From CAJWOS01 sp964502005 (GTDB taxonomy: Bacteria; Myxococcota_A; UBA796; UBA2385), in NCBI GenBank assembly GCA_964502005.1, contig CAZCUX010000016.1:62001-126000 (forward strand): a stretch of DNA of 64,000 nt, in the 5' to 3' direction. Of the stretch, positions 49,985 through 59,461 are shown one piece after another. The notes beneath the pieces are model-generated. The model did not search any database, was not told the DNA's origin, and saw nothing but the letters and a program-made list of their open reading frames with translations. A program made the position numbers and the translations under genes. Numbering within the stretch: position 1 is the first letter of the stretch; each line of letters begins with the position of its first letter.

Positions 49985-51163
49985 ATGTCTTCTTCTTCTT
50001 CTCTCGAGAATCCGTCTCCCGTTGGCAAATGGAACTATCCGACCGCGGTTCGATTTGGACCCGGCCGTCGGCGGGAAATCCCCGATGCCTGCCGCGAGCT
50101 GGGCATCACGCGGCCGTTGTTGGTCACCGACCCTGGCTTGGTTGACCTCGACATCACGAAAGACACCGTCGCAATCTTGGCTGCGGCGGGCCTCGAAACC
50201 GCCGTGTTCTCCGACATGCGGCCCAACCCCGTCGGGCGCGATGTCGAAGCGGGGGTCGCTGCCTTCAAGGCCGCGCAATCCGACGGCGTCATCGCATTCG
50301 GCGGTGGCAGCGGGCTCGACGTCGCGAAGGCCGTCGCGATGATGGTCGGCCAGACGCGCCCGTTGTTTGACTTTGAAGACCGCGCCGATTGGTGGACCCG
50401 CATCGACCCCGCCGGCATGGTCCCCGTGGTCGCTGTTCCTACTACATCGGGCACGGGTTCCGAAGTAGGTCGAGCCAGCGTCATCACCGATATAACCGAC
50501 CATACGAAGAAGATTATTTTCCATCCAGGCATGTTGCCGGGCCGCGTGGTGGCCGACCCCGAGTTGACCACCGCCCTCCCGGCACGCCTGACCGCATGGA
50601 CGGGCATGGACGCCTTGTCCCACTGTCTCGAAGCCTATTGCGCTCCTGGCTTTCATCCGATGGCCGACGGCGTCGCGATGGAAGGCATGCGCCTCGTTCA
50701 CGGCGCCTTGGTTCGGGCCACCCAAGACGGCGCTGACATCGAAGCCCGTAGCTGGATGATGGCCGCGTCGATGATGGGCGCTACGGCCTTCCAGAAGGGC
50801 TTGGGCGGCATGCATGCGCTCGCCCACCCGATTGGCGCGCGGTACGACACCCACCACGGCCTCACCAATGCCGTTGTGATGCCCTACGTGCTCGACTTCA
50901 ACCGGGCCGCCGTGGCACCCCGTCTCGGTCGCTTGGCGCGGCTTCTGGGCCTTCCGGGGGGCGACTTCGACGCCTTCTTGACCTGGATTCTCGACCTCCG
51001 CAGCACGCTTGGCATTCCGAGCACCCTCCGCGAGATTGGCGTACCCAACTCGGATCTTGATGGCGTGGCCGCGGCCGCTGCCGAAGACCCCAGCGCGGGC
51101 GGCAACCCGATTTTGTTCGATGCAGAAGCGGCGCGAACCGTTCTCGCGAGTGCTATCGGCTAA
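49985..51163 (+). CDS. Iron-containing alcohol dehydrogenase (group III)
   Basis: 392 aa. NAD-binding region IAFGGGSGLDVAKAVAMM, then PTTSGTGSEVGRASVIT. The metal-ligand residues are conserved: Asp/His in VADPELT and GMDALSHCLEAY, GGMHALAHPIGARYDTHHG. Standard length for the family. It begins 21 nt after the aldehyde dehydrogenase, an ALDH/ADH pair typical of alcohol or aldehyde oxidation. ATG 49985 follows a weak ribosome site. Confidence 0.93.
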   Translation: MSSSSSLENPSPVGKWNYPTAVRFGPGRRREIPDACRELGITRPLLVTDPGLVDLDITKDTVAILAAAGLETAVFSDMRPNPVGRDVEAGVAAFKAAQSDGVIAFGGGSGLDVAKAVAMMVGQTRPLFDFEDRADWWTRIDPAGMVPVVAVPTTSGTGSEVGRASVITDITDHTKKIIFHPGMLPGRVVADPELTTALPARLTAWTGMDALSHCLEAYCAPGFHPMADGVAMEGMRLVHGALVRATQDGADIEARSWMMAASMMGATAFQKGLGGMHALAHPIGARYDTHHGLTNAVVMPYVLDFNRAAVAPRLGRLARLLGLPGGDFDAFLTWILDLRSTLGIPSTLREIGVPNSDLDGVAAAAAEDPSAGGNPILFDAEAARTVLASAIG

Positions 51164-51197
51164 TCTCGGCACTTTAGCGAAAGGTTCAACATCTCCG

Positions 51198-51224
51198 ACC
51201 GATTGAGCGCGAACGGTAATCGGT
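51198..51224 (+). promoter_or_regulatory. 7-bp hairpin just before the PilZ gene ribosome site
   Basis: ACCGATT (51198-51204) and AATCGGT (51218-51224) pair around a 13-nt loop, ending 3 nt before GGAGGG, the ribosome site of the PilZ gene. It could be a weak translational control element or an operator; it is short. Confidence 0.3.
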
Positions 51225-51239
51225 TCGGAGGGTTGGCGA

Positions 51240-53249
51240 ATGAGCCATGTTGCGGTCAGCAACGAAAATCTTCCATCGTTCCCCGTGTCGTTGGCACGGG
51301 GCGATGGCATTGCCTCACGCGGCACGCTATCGCTCGACGCAGGAGAGGTGGTGTTTGTGATGGAGGCCGGCCCAACGCGCTTGGCGGGCGCGCGTCGAGT
51401 GTCGCGTCCGCGCGCGGAGCTGCAAGGCTACGTCCGGGTGGGCGTCGATGGCCCCTTGCTGCTGCGCTTCGCCGACGAAGTGTGGTCCGTGCAAGGGGAG
51501 CACCGCGACGAAATCGCCGCGCGCTTGGATGACTCTGCGGCGGCGACCCTGTTGCTCGAAGGCCCCGTGCGCATCACGTTGGGCGACCACGCGCCGGTTG
51601 CCGGGCAGTTGGTGCTGACCTCGCGCCGCTTGTGCTTTCGCGCAGAAGGTGCGTCAGCAGATATTCTCCATGTGGATTGGGCGGAGGTCAAAACTCCCCG
51701 GCTGATGGGCTTGTGGCAGGTGTTGTCGGCCGAGGTCGCCGGGACATCCTTGCGCGTGGAAGGCGCGATTGCTGCAGATGTGGCTGCGTGGCTCACGGCA
51801 TTGCAGGTGTCCGCGCGCTTGTCGACGACCCATCGCTGGTCCCCCGGCGACCTTGTGCGCTGGCCCGCCCGTCGGCGCTATGGTGCGGTTTCGGTACGGG
51901 GGAGTTTGTGGATGGGGCCCCACCACCTCCAGTTTGTGCCGGGAGGCATTCTGGAGTCGACGTTTGGCATTCGGCCCACCGAGATCCCGTTCGTCGACAT
52001 CGAGCGGGTGGTCTGCCGTGGACGCGGCGACGGGCGCTGGGTCATCGCGACGGCAACGGATCGAATCCCATTCGAGCTGGATCAAGCGGAGCAACGCTTC
52101 TCCCTTTTGCTGGACCGCTTTCACCAGCTCCACCAGCGCTTCACCGACGACCGCGCGCGCAGTCGGCGTGCCGTCGAGGTCGTGCTCAACCGTTGGCGCT
52201 CGGTGCTCCCGGCGGCGCAATTCGACGGCGTGGTCGAGGCCCAGCATTCCCTCCAAATTGTTGGTAGAAACGACGTATCCGTGGGTGTCTTGACCCAGTG
52301 CGCCGACCGCGTTTCGTTCTTTCCGGCCAGCGGTCCGACCGGTGCCACCCGCGCCGAGTCGTTTGCGGCGTCGGAGATGGTGCGGCGCTTTTCCGGGGGA
52401 GACGCGGCAGAGTCCCAGGTGCAGTTTGAGGTGCGCCAACAGTCCTTTGCGTATCTACCGGCAGGTGGAGCCGCCTTTGTCTCGCGGTTTTGGGACCGCT
52501 GTCGGGCGCCGTCCCGCATCTTTCGCCTGGATGACCCCTCGTCGCGGGCGCTGCGGCGGATGTTGGGGCCGAGTCCGCACATTCGCATGCGCACCGCCGA
52601 ATCTTGTATGGGTACGGTTGCGCATTTGCGGGTGGAAGGACGCACGTGGCTGGCGACTCTGGGCGAAAGCGCCACGCTGCCGGAGCCCGGCCAGCGCGTG
52701 ACGGTCGACATCGCGCACCCCGAGGGCGTGTACCGCTTTGATGCAGAAGCGGTCGACGTAAACCCCGAGGCGGCGGTGGTTTCCCTCGCGCGCCCCGAGG
52801 TGGTGCGGGTCTACAATCAGCGCCGCGCTTTTCGTGTGGCGGTGGATGTTGCGGCACAAGCCCGTGTGGCGGGGGGCCTTGCGGGCGGCCACGCCGTCGT
52901 GTCGGACGACAGCGTGCGGGCGCCGGTCGCGCTTGCGCAGCCCGTCGCACAGCCGCCAGGTGCCGTCGCTTTGAAAGTATTTGACTTGTCCCTTGGCGGT
53001 TGTGCAGCGGTTGGCGCCGGCCACCTGCCGCTGGGCGCCGATGTCGAGCTTGAGTTGGCGCTCGACGCCTCCACGCCGCTTCGGGTTTCTGGGCGGGTGT
53101 TGCGCGTGGACGCAGACGACGCGGGCGTCTTACGGCGTTTTGGCTTCCAGTTCGCCGACCTCCAAGGCGCTGCAGAGGACAAGCTCCAGCGCCATGTGCT
53201 GTCGGCGCAGCGGCGGGAGCTTCACGGCGATTTTGTGGCGGCGCCCTAA
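51240..53249 (+). CDS. PilZ-domain protein with GRAM/PH-like N-terminal domains
   Basis: 669 aa, soluble. The C-terminal PilZ domain binds c-di-GMP: QRRAFR at 527-532 (the RxxxR motif) and DLSLGG at 582-587 (the DxSxxG motif), with a long Ala/Val-rich insertion between them. A YcgR-like beta domain lies just before it (PGQRVTVDIAHPEG, FDAEAVDVNPEAAVVSLARPEVVRVYNQR). The first half holds two or three repeats resembling GRAM/PH domains (GTLSLDAGEVVF, GQLVLTSRRLCFRAE, SLWMGPHHLQFVPGGILE). YcgR is a flagellar brake acting on MotA/FliG. GGAGGG precedes ATG 51240. It stands alone on the plus strand. Confidence 0.82.
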   Translation: MSHVAVSNENLPSFPVSLARGDGIASRGTLSLDAGEVVFVMEAGPTRLAGARRVSRPRAELQGYVRVGVDGPLLLRFADEVWSVQGEHRDEIAARLDDSAAATLLLEGPVRITLGDHAPVAGQLVLTSRRLCFRAEGASADILHVDWAEVKTPRLMGLWQVLSAEVAGTSLRVEGAIAADVAAWLTALQVSARLSTTHRWSPGDLVRWPARRRYGAVSVRGSLWMGPHHLQFVPGGILESTFGIRPTEIPFVDIERVVCRGRGDGRWVIATATDRIPFELDQAEQRFSLLLDRFHQLHQRFTDDRARSRRAVEVVLNRWRSVLPAAQFDGVVEAQHSLQIVGRNDVSVGVLTQCADRVSFFPASGPTGATRAESFAASEMVRRFSGGDAAESQVQFEVRQQSFAYLPAGGAAFVSRFWDRCRAPSRIFRLDDPSSRALRRMLGPSPHIRMRTAESCMGTVAHLRVEGRTWLATLGESATLPEPGQRVTVDIAHPEGVYRFDAEAVDVNPEAAVVSLARPEVVRVYNQRRAFRVAVDVAAQARVAGGLAGGHAVVSDDSVRAPVALAQPVAQPPGAVALKVFDLSLGGCAAVGAGHLPLGADVELELALDASTPLRVSGRVLRVDADDAGVLRRFGFQFADLQGAAEDKLQRHVLSAQRRELHGDFVAAP

Positions 53250-53605
53250 GGACGGGGTGCGGACCGCGCCGAGGGGGTTGGATCGCTGGGCAGGTAGGGG
53301 TGCCGCGGCGCACGACTGGCGCGGCCCTGCCTGCGGCGGCGCGCGCGCAGGGTGGATGACACAGGGTCGCCGACTACCAGAATGACGGCAAGAAGGGCTT
53401 TCTGGTTGTTTTGGGGAGGCGAATGGCGTCCACGGTGGCAGGCGCAGGCGCGGGGGGGCCCGCGGACGCACGGCGGGATTGGGCCGCGTGGGCCAACAAC
53501 GGTTACGGGGCGTCTTCTCGCTTGACCCGGCCCGGTACCGTCAAGGACCGGGGGCAACGGATGCTGTCTGCTTTTTTCCCTCGTACCGAATCTCGGAGAA
53601 CGTCC
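53250..53605. other. 356-nt region before the FKBP gene, weak terminator only
   Basis: No gene recognised. A CCAGAA/TTCTGG hairpin with a following TTGTTTT (53377-53412) could weakly terminate the PilZ transcript. The open frame continuing upstream of the FKBP gene lacks start signals and is not translated in my view. Confidence 0.4.
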
Positions 53606-54844
53606 ATGCGCTGGAACGTGACCCTACTCGCCGCTTTGTTTGTCCCTTTGTTTGCTTGCGGCGACAACGACGCTGAAACCCCCGCCGATACAAAAGCACC
53701 CACCGCCGACCCTGCATCTGCCGACGATTGGCAGAAGGCCCCCGCCGATGTCGCAGCACCGCCCGCCGACGCCCAAAAGACCGCCAGTGGGCTCGCCTAC
53801 AAGGTCATCAAGGCGGGCGGCGGGTCCGACAAGCCGAGCAGCGACAAGTCCAAGGTCACGGTGCACTACACCGGCTGGACCACCGACGGCAATATGTTCG
53901 ATTCGTCGAAAAAGCGCGGCAAGCCGGCGACTTTCCCGCTCAATGGCGTCATCAAGGGCTGGACTGAAGGTCTGCAGTTGATGGCCAAGGGCGACACCGT
54001 TCGTTTCTGGATTCCCGAAAACCTCGCGTATATGGGCCGTCCGGGCAAGCCTGCGGGCATGTTGGTCTTCGACGTAGAGCTCATCGAGTTCGAGAACCCC
54101 ACGCCGCCGCCGCCCGCCCCGGCCGATGTCGCAGCACCTCCCGCCGATGCGACGACCACCGCTTCGGGCTTGGCCTACAAGTTGTTGTCGAAGGGCGAAA
54201 ACACCGAAAAGCCCACGGCAGAGAGCGTTGTTTCTGTGCATTACACCGGCTGGACCACCGACGGCGAGAGCTTCGACTCCTCCGTCGCGCGCGGCAAGCC
54301 GGCGTCGTTCCCCCTCAATGGCGTCATCGCCGGCTGGACCGAAGGCTTGCAATTGATGTCCATTGGCGACAAAGCGCGCCTCTGGATTCCCGAGGCCTTG
54401 GCCTACCAGGGCAAGCCGGGCCGTCCGGCGGGTATGTTGGTGTTTGATGTCGAGCTGCTCGAAATCAAGAACCCGCCCAAGGCCCCGGAAGATGTCGCGG
54501 CGCCCCCGAAAGACGCCACCAAGACCGCATCTGGCTTGGCGTACAAGGTGTTGGAAAAGGGCACAGGCACGGCACACCCGACCACCACCAACCGCGTGTC
54601 TGTGCATTACTCCGGCTGGACCACCGACGGCAAGATGTTCGACTCTTCGGTGATGCGCGGCACGCCCGCTACCTTCGCGGTTACCGGCGTCATCAAGGGC
54701 TGGACCGAAGGCTTGCAGTTGATGGTGCAGGGCGAAAAGACCCGCTTCTGGATTCCCGCCGACCTCGCGTACGGCGAGTCGGGGCCTCCGGGCGCACCGA
54801 AGGGAATGCTCGTGTTTGACGTCGAGCTGCTGTCGATTCAGTAG
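53606..54844 (+). CDS. Lipoprotein with three tandem FKBP-type prolyl isomerase domains
   Basis: 412 aa. Signal with lipobox LFAC (Cys18). Three FKBP domains of about 110 residues each, beginning near 60, 180 and 300. Each is introduced by a near-identical linker (DVAAPPADA or DVAAPPKDA, then TASGLAYKV) and contains VHYTGWTTDG, FDSS, GVI.GWTEGLQLM, FWIP or LWIP and GMLVFDVELL, the PPIase active-site residues. They should isomerise prolyl bonds of exported proteins. Triple FKBP lipoproteins are unusual. TCGGAG precedes ATG 53606. Confidence 0.92.
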   Translation: MRWNVTLLAALFVPLFACGDNDAETPADTKAPTADPASADDWQKAPADVAAPPADAQKTASGLAYKVIKAGGGSDKPSSDKSKVTVHYTGWTTDGNMFDSSKKRGKPATFPLNGVIKGWTEGLQLMAKGDTVRFWIPENLAYMGRPGKPAGMLVFDVELIEFENPTPPPPAPADVAAPPADATTTASGLAYKLLSKGENTEKPTAESVVSVHYTGWTTDGESFDSSVARGKPASFPLNGVIAGWTEGLQLMSIGDKARLWIPEALAYQGKPGRPAGMLVFDVELLEIKNPPKAPEDVAAPPKDATKTASGLAYKVLEKGTGTAHPTTTNRVSVHYSGWTTDGKMFDSSVMRGTPATFAVTGVIKGWTEGLQLMVQGEKTRFWIPADLAYGESGPPGAPKGMLVFDVELLSIQ

Positions 54845-54957
54845 GTTCATTTGTCGGGTGGTCTTTTCGAGGCCATCCGGCAGGTGTCGTAGAATCCGTG
54901 TACTGTATGTCCCGCTTTGCCCCGTCGTACCTTCGCCCAAGGTACAGGAGACGTTTG

Positions 54958-56910
54958 ATGAACCGCACCGCGTGCTTGCTTTTGTTGCTGTCGTCGTGGA
55001 TTCCCGTGGCGCTCACTGGCTGTGATGGCGGCATCGCCAAGTCCGTTGGCGACGACGACTCCGGCGACACCGACCTCGACGGTGACGGGTTCACGGGGGA
55101 AGACGACTGCAACGAAGAAGACCCGGACATCTATGTGGGTGCGCCGGAAATCTGCGACGGCAAAGACAACGACTGCGACGCCGCGGTCGATGGCTCTGAC
55201 CCCGACCTCGCCGATGGCGTGGCCTTCTACCCCGATGTCGACCTGGACTCGTATGGCGACAGCGTGGGCGAAGTCATCGCGTGCGAAGCCCCCGATGGCT
55301 ACGTGGAGGTGGGCGGTGACTGCGACGACCAAAACGACGCGGTACACCCCGATGGCACCGAGCAGTGCGGAACGGCTGCCGACGACGACTGCGATGGCAG
55401 CATCAATGATGCCGACGCCGTCGGCTGTACCACCTGGTATGCCGACGCCGATGGCGATGGCTTCGGCGCAGACGAAGGCGCTTCGGCGTGCTTGTGCTTT
55501 GGCGACGACGACTTCCCGGCATCGGTGCTCGGCGACTGTGATGACACAAACGACGGCATCCACCCCGACGCCGAAGAAATTTGTAGCGACGGCATCGACC
55601 AAGACTGCGATGGGGATTGGGAAGAGTGCCGGGTGTTCACGCCGATGCCCGTCACCGACGCCGGATTCGCGATTCGGGGTGTGCGCGATGAATCGGCCGT
55701 TGGCCTCGTGGTCACCGCCGGTCCCGACTTCGACGGCGACGGCACCGGCGACTTGTTCATGGCCGGCGGCGGCGCACAGGGCACCTATGGCTATGTCTTC
55801 CTCAATGGCGTGACCGTCGATTCCACCGTCGCAAGCGCCGACGTGTCGGTCATTGCGGCCAGCTCGGGCACCATTTCGCTCCCGCGCTTGGTGCACGACC
55901 TCGACGGCGACGGTCAAGGCGAGCTGGTCGCGCTCCCCACCGACCCCTTCACCGCAGAGGTCACGCTCGCCCGTTGGTCCGGGCCGGCGACGGGCAACCT
56001 CACCTTGAGCGACGCGAGCCTCTCGCTTTCCGGCTTTCCCGGTACCCGCGCCTGGTCCGACGCCCAGTCCCTCACGATTGACGGCGTAGGGTCGGTCCTC
56101 CTCCTCCTCGAACCGGGCGTCTCCGCCGTCGCGTTGAACCTCCAAGGCGCAGGAAGCACGGCCTACCTGAGCGCGATTCGCGCGGAGGTGCTCACGCCCA
56201 ACGTCGAAGGCATGGCCATCCTCCCCGACGTAGACGGCGATGGCTTCGACGAAGTGGCGGCGATGATTCCGAATGTTGGCGCCGGGAGCGTGCGGGTGTT
56301 GTTGTCCGGCGATGTCGCGACCACTATCAGCACCGAAAACGAGTCCTTCCGCGTGGCGGGGGAAGTCGATGGCGACGATGCGGGCGCGGCCGTTTCGGGT
56401 GCCGGTGACCTCAACAATGATGGCTACGGCGACTTCTTGATTGGGGCGCCCCGCCACAACGACACTGCCAGCAACTCGGGCACGGTCTACATTTTCTACG
56501 GGGAGGCCGTGGTTCCCGGCGCGCGCACGGGCGCTGAAGCCGACGCCGAGCTCGCGGGCGAGCTGCGCAACGACTACGCCGGAACGTCCGTCGCGGAGGG
56601 CGGCGACCTCGATGGCGACGGCAATCTCGACATCTTGATTGGCGCCATCGGCTTCGACGCGGGCGGAAACGACAATCCCGGCGCGGCTTATGCCGTCTAC
56701 GGACCCATCTCCGGTTTCGCGACCCTCAACGACCACAAAGGCCGCGTGGCGGGGACCAGCACGGGCTCGGCCCTCGGCACCGCGCTCGCAGGGCCCGTTG
56801 ACCTCGATGGCGACGGCTACAACGAGTTCATCGTCGGCGAGCCTTACCACGACACCGCAGGCGACACCAACGCTGGCGCGGTGTGGGTGGTGCCGGGCGC
56901 CGGATTGTAA
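54958..56910 (+). CDS. Lipoprotein with MopE-like Cys/Asp repeats and FG-GAP repeats
   Basis: 650 aa. Lipobox LTGC (Cys22). Residues about 30-225 hold MopE-like repeats with DGDGF, DDCNEEDPDIY, EICDGKDNDCDAAVDG and further GDCDD elements, Ca-binding and disulfide-rich, as in many myxobacterial surface proteins. The rest is FG-GAP/integrin-type repeats (DLDGDGYNEFIVG and GDLNNDGYGDFLIGAP), each a calcium-binding blade of a beta-propeller. AGGAG precedes ATG 54958 by 7 nt. It is a probable surface-exposed, Ca-dependent structural or adhesive protein. Confidence 0.9.
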   Translation: MNRTACLLLLLSSWIPVALTGCDGGIAKSVGDDDSGDTDLDGDGFTGEDDCNEEDPDIYVGAPEICDGKDNDCDAAVDGSDPDLADGVAFYPDVDLDSYGDSVGEVIACEAPDGYVEVGGDCDDQNDAVHPDGTEQCGTAADDDCDGSINDADAVGCTTWYADADGDGFGADEGASACLCFGDDDFPASVLGDCDDTNDGIHPDAEEICSDGIDQDCDGDWEECRVFTPMPVTDAGFAIRGVRDESAVGLVVTAGPDFDGDGTGDLFMAGGGAQGTYGYVFLNGVTVDSTVASADVSVIAASSGTISLPRLVHDLDGDGQGELVALPTDPFTAEVTLARWSGPATGNLTLSDASLSLSGFPGTRAWSDAQSLTIDGVGSVLLLLEPGVSAVALNLQGAGSTAYLSAIRAEVLTPNVEGMAILPDVDGDGFDEVAAMIPNVGAGSVRVLLSGDVATTISTENESFRVAGEVDGDDAGAAVSGAGDLNNDGYGDFLIGAPRHNDTASNSGTVYIFYGEAVVPGARTGAEADAELAGELRNDYAGTSVAEGGDLDGDGNLDILIGAIGFDAGGNDNPGAAYAVYGPISGFATLNDHKGRVAGTSTGSALGTALAGPVDLDGDGYNEFIVGEPYHDTAGDTNAGAVWVVPGAGL

Positions 56911-56949
56911 GGTCGTCGACCTTCGCGCGAACGGCGGTCGGTGGCTTGT

Positions 56950-57927
56950 TTAGGGCCACCGGCCGTTCTCTTTGGCCCAAGCGACTGCGTCCTCCATCCC
57001 CACGGCAATCGGGCGCGGGGCGTAGCCAAGCTCGCTACGTGCGCGGTCGCTGCGGAACATACGGTTTTGCACTGAGACGCGGGCCAATGCGCGGGTGAGA
57101 GGGGGCTCGGCTTTGATCATGGTCGCGCGCAGCTCTTGGAGCGCACCGACGATGTTGAGCAGCGCCGGGCCCGCGACGCGAGACGGGGGCGCTACGCCCA
57201 CGACCTTCGCCGCGGTCGCAAAGAGCTCGCGGTAGGGGCCCGTCCAGCCGCCCAAAATATACGCGCGGCCCGCGACGCCCCGCGCGAGGGCGGCGAGGTG
57301 CCCATCTACTACGTCGGCCAACGTCGCGGCGGTCGTAGCGCCCGAAGGCGCGGCGCTGAGGGCGCCTTGGGCGACTTGGCGCAGAATCCGCAAGCCGTTG
57401 TCGGCGATGTCTCCCGGTCCAAACACGATGCCCGGCAAGACGGCGATGCCTTCGAGGCGGTCGTCTTGGAGCACGAGGTCCTGGGCGGCCTTTTTGGTTT
57501 CCATATAGGGCAAGTTCATGCCCTGCCAGTTGAAGGGGGTCTCTTCGTCGCCCATTCCGTCGCCGCTTACATAGCCAAGGGCGGCGATAGAGCTCGTGAG
57601 CACAAAGCGGCGGACGCCCGCGCGGGCGGCTGCATCCAGCAAATCGCGGGTGCCCTCGACATTGACGCGACGCTGCTCTTCCGCGCGGGGCGCCCAATAC
57701 GAGACGACGCCTGCCGCGTGAATCACCGCGTCTTGGCCTTCGACGGCCCGCGCGAGCGTCTCGGGTGCGCAGACGTCGCCTTGCACGAGGTGGGCGCCGA
57801 TGGCCGTGAGGTGGGCAGCGCGTTCGGGCGCGCGAACCATGCAGCGGACCTCGAAGCCCCGTCGACACAACACCGCGGCGGTTGCGCCGCCAATCTGTCC
57901 GGTGGCTCCGGTTACCAATACCCGCAT
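56950..57927 (-). CDS. NAD-dependent epimerase/dehydratase (extended SDR)
   Basis: 325 aa. Rossmann motif VLVTGATGQIGGATAAVL, GDVCAPETL, VIHAAGVVSYW, LTSSIAALGY and the catalytic YMETK (YxxxK). It resembles dihydroflavonol 4-reductase/HpnA-like SDRs acting on sugar, sterol or terpenoid substrates; the substrate is not readable. ATG 57927 has GGAGGTCAGG just upstream. It converges with the MopE/FG-GAP gene 39 nt away. Confidence 0.9.
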   Translation of the reverse strand: MRVLVTGATGQIGGATAAVLCRRGFEVRCMVRAPERAAHLTAIGAHLVQGDVCAPETLARAVEGQDAVIHAAGVVSYWAPRAEEQRRVNVEGTRDLLDAAARAGVRRFVLTSSIAALGYVSGDGMGDEETPFNWQGMNLPYMETKKAAQDLVLQDDRLEGIAVLPGIVFGPGDIADNGLRILRQVAQGALSAAPSGATTAATLADVVDGHLAALARGVAGRAYILGGWTGPYRELFATAAKVVGVAPPSRVAGPALLNIVGALQELRATMIKAEPPLTRALARVSVQNRMFRSDRARSELGYAPRPIAVGMEDAVAWAKENGRWP

Positions 57928-57982
57928 CCTGACCTCCAAGACTGCGGCTGTATCGTCCTCGCCCCGAAACGGCACGGCGCTG

Positions 57983-59095
57983 TCATGGTGCGGGGGGCTT
58001 CAGCGCAGCCGCCTCTGCGACGGGCACTTCTTTTTTCCGCACGGACCACATAAAGCCGTCGTACCAAAAGTGCAGAATCGCAACTGTATTGAGGATGACC
58101 ATTGCGACGTATGCGCCGTCGATATGGTTTACATTGGGGCTGTGGTGATTGGTGTACCATACCAAACCAAACCCGTAACTGCAACCGAAGCCAAGGAGGA
58201 GCAATGCGGTAATAAAACCCGCTCCTGGGAACTTTGTCAAGTGCAGTCTTTCTTGAATCCGCTTGTTTTCCGACCACCACACGATAGCGAAATATTGCAC
58301 GGCATGAAAGAAGTTCATCACGAAGAATGCATAGATAGGCGGCAAAAATCCCCATGCCAACACGGAGGTAAGCGACGTGATGGTATAGAGCGCAATTTTT
58401 TGCGGAGGGGCCGGATTTCCTGCTGCGGAAATGCGACGTTGCGCCACGATATAGTATGCGGAAAAGAGCACCACTGCGGCAATGGCGACGTATGTGAGCG
58501 GGCGGGCGATTCCTTGGGCGTGCAGCGGCACCGACGACAGCGCGGCGGAGCCAACCGCTCCGAAATCTTGGAAGTTCTGGACATGCTCGGCGAAGTTGAC
58601 GCCGCCGAGGATTGGTCCAATATACAATACAAGATTGAACAGGTAGTCGAGCCTACGTCCCACCAATACGTTGTTCCCGGCTTTGGCTTCGTAGATGCGC
58701 CCCAATCCGAACGTTTGTAGCCCAGAGTGGTAGACGTCCCACCAAACAGCCAATACCGACACACCAATCGCAGCCCATGGAGATGCAAGCTGAATGGCAA
58801 TCAACACAATCGGACCCAAGATAAAGCGCGCGCGATAGGCTTGAAACACTTGGGGATTGAGGTTGCTGCGGACGAACGCGACCACCAAATGCGCGTGGAC
58901 AAACCCGGCCAAGAAGGTGGTGAGGAGGAAGGTCGCGGCGTTTGCGACGGCAGGATGACCGTTTTGTACGGCCCAATTTCCCATGGACCATGCCAACAAC
59001 GCAAGCGCCAACGAAATGACCGGGATGTAGACAAAACACAAGCGGTCGAAGGTGGGACCGACGATGTAGCCGGTGGCGGGCGACGGAGCTGGCAT
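57983..59095 (-). CDS. Polytopic membrane protein with conserved-looking histidines
   Basis: 370 aa with about eight or nine membrane helices. His residues sit in or beside helices: FVHAHLVVAF, YHSGLQTFGLGR, AEHVQNFQDFG, NFFHAVQYFAIVWWSE and LHFWYDGFMW, a pattern of metal-binding membrane enzymes. It resembles no family I can name with certainty. The start ATG 59095 is the last in-frame ATG before the first helix; upstream frame residues are not credible. A TATAAT-like -10 lies 110 nt upstream. Confidence 0.68.
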   Translation of the reverse strand: MPAPSPATGYIVGPTFDRLCFVYIPVISLALALLAWSMGNWAVQNGHPAVANAATFLLTTFLAGFVHAHLVVAFVRSNLNPQVFQAYRARFILGPIVLIAIQLASPWAAIGVSVLAVWWDVYHSGLQTFGLGRIYEAKAGNNVLVGRRLDYLFNLVLYIGPILGGVNFAEHVQNFQDFGAVGSAALSSVPLHAQGIARPLTYVAIAAVVLFSAYYIVAQRRISAAGNPAPPQKIALYTITSLTSVLAWGFLPPIYAFFVMNFFHAVQYFAIVWWSENKRIQERLHLTKFPGAGFITALLLLGFGCSYGFGLVWYTNHHSPNVNHIDGAYVAMVILNTVAILHFWYDGFMWSVRKKEVPVAEAAALKPPAP

Positions 59096-59461
59096 AGGGT
59101 CCGCGGGAGAGGATGGGGAGACAAGAGTGCTGCGGGGGGCAGATGTACCACGCCGCGCTCGATTCCCCAATGGCGGCCCAGCGCCCGTGTCGATTCGTTG
59201 GGAAATTATATAGCGGAAATGCACAAACAAAGGCAGAAATGCCCGATGGAACGTGCAAATCCGCCGTTGTGGGCGCGGCGATTCTATGGCACGTTGTGGG
59301 TGTGCAGAGGGCGCGCGCTCTCGCAGTTCCCGCCCTCTCCACCCCCTTTGGCGGGTGGGGTCCTCCGGCATTGTACTCTGCACCCGACACCCATCGGACG
59401 TACCTTCTCGGTTGTCGAGAGGGTGCGTTCCGACGGAGGACCCCGTCCGTCCCCCTCGTTG
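59096..59461. other. 366-nt gene-free region with a minus-strand promoter
   Basis: Between the membrane protein and the YbjN-like lipoprotein. Holds the TATAAT-type -10 at 59205-59210 (minus strand). No gene, no strong terminator seen. Confidence 0.4.
59205..59210 (-). promoter_or_regulatory. TATAAT -10 element for the membrane protein gene
   Basis: ATTATA on the plus strand reads TATAAT on the minus strand, about 110 nt before ATG 59095. A clear -35 is lacking; only TTTGTT-like matches at short spacing. Confidence 0.3.

Noticed and set aside
48581..51325. Minus-strand frame (914 codons) opposite ALDH and Fe-ADH
   Set aside because: Both dehydrogenases have complete motifs on the plus strand; the antisense frame is a by-product of codon bias.
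54847..56850. Minus-strand frame (667 codons) opposite the MopE/FG-GAP gene
   Set aside because: Val/Ala/Arg-rich reverse of Asp/Gly-rich calcium repeats; no independent signals.
57983..59095. Idea that the His-rich membrane protein is a carotene dioxygenase of the Brp/Blh type
   Set aside because: Helix count and His positions are only broadly similar and no defining motif is present.
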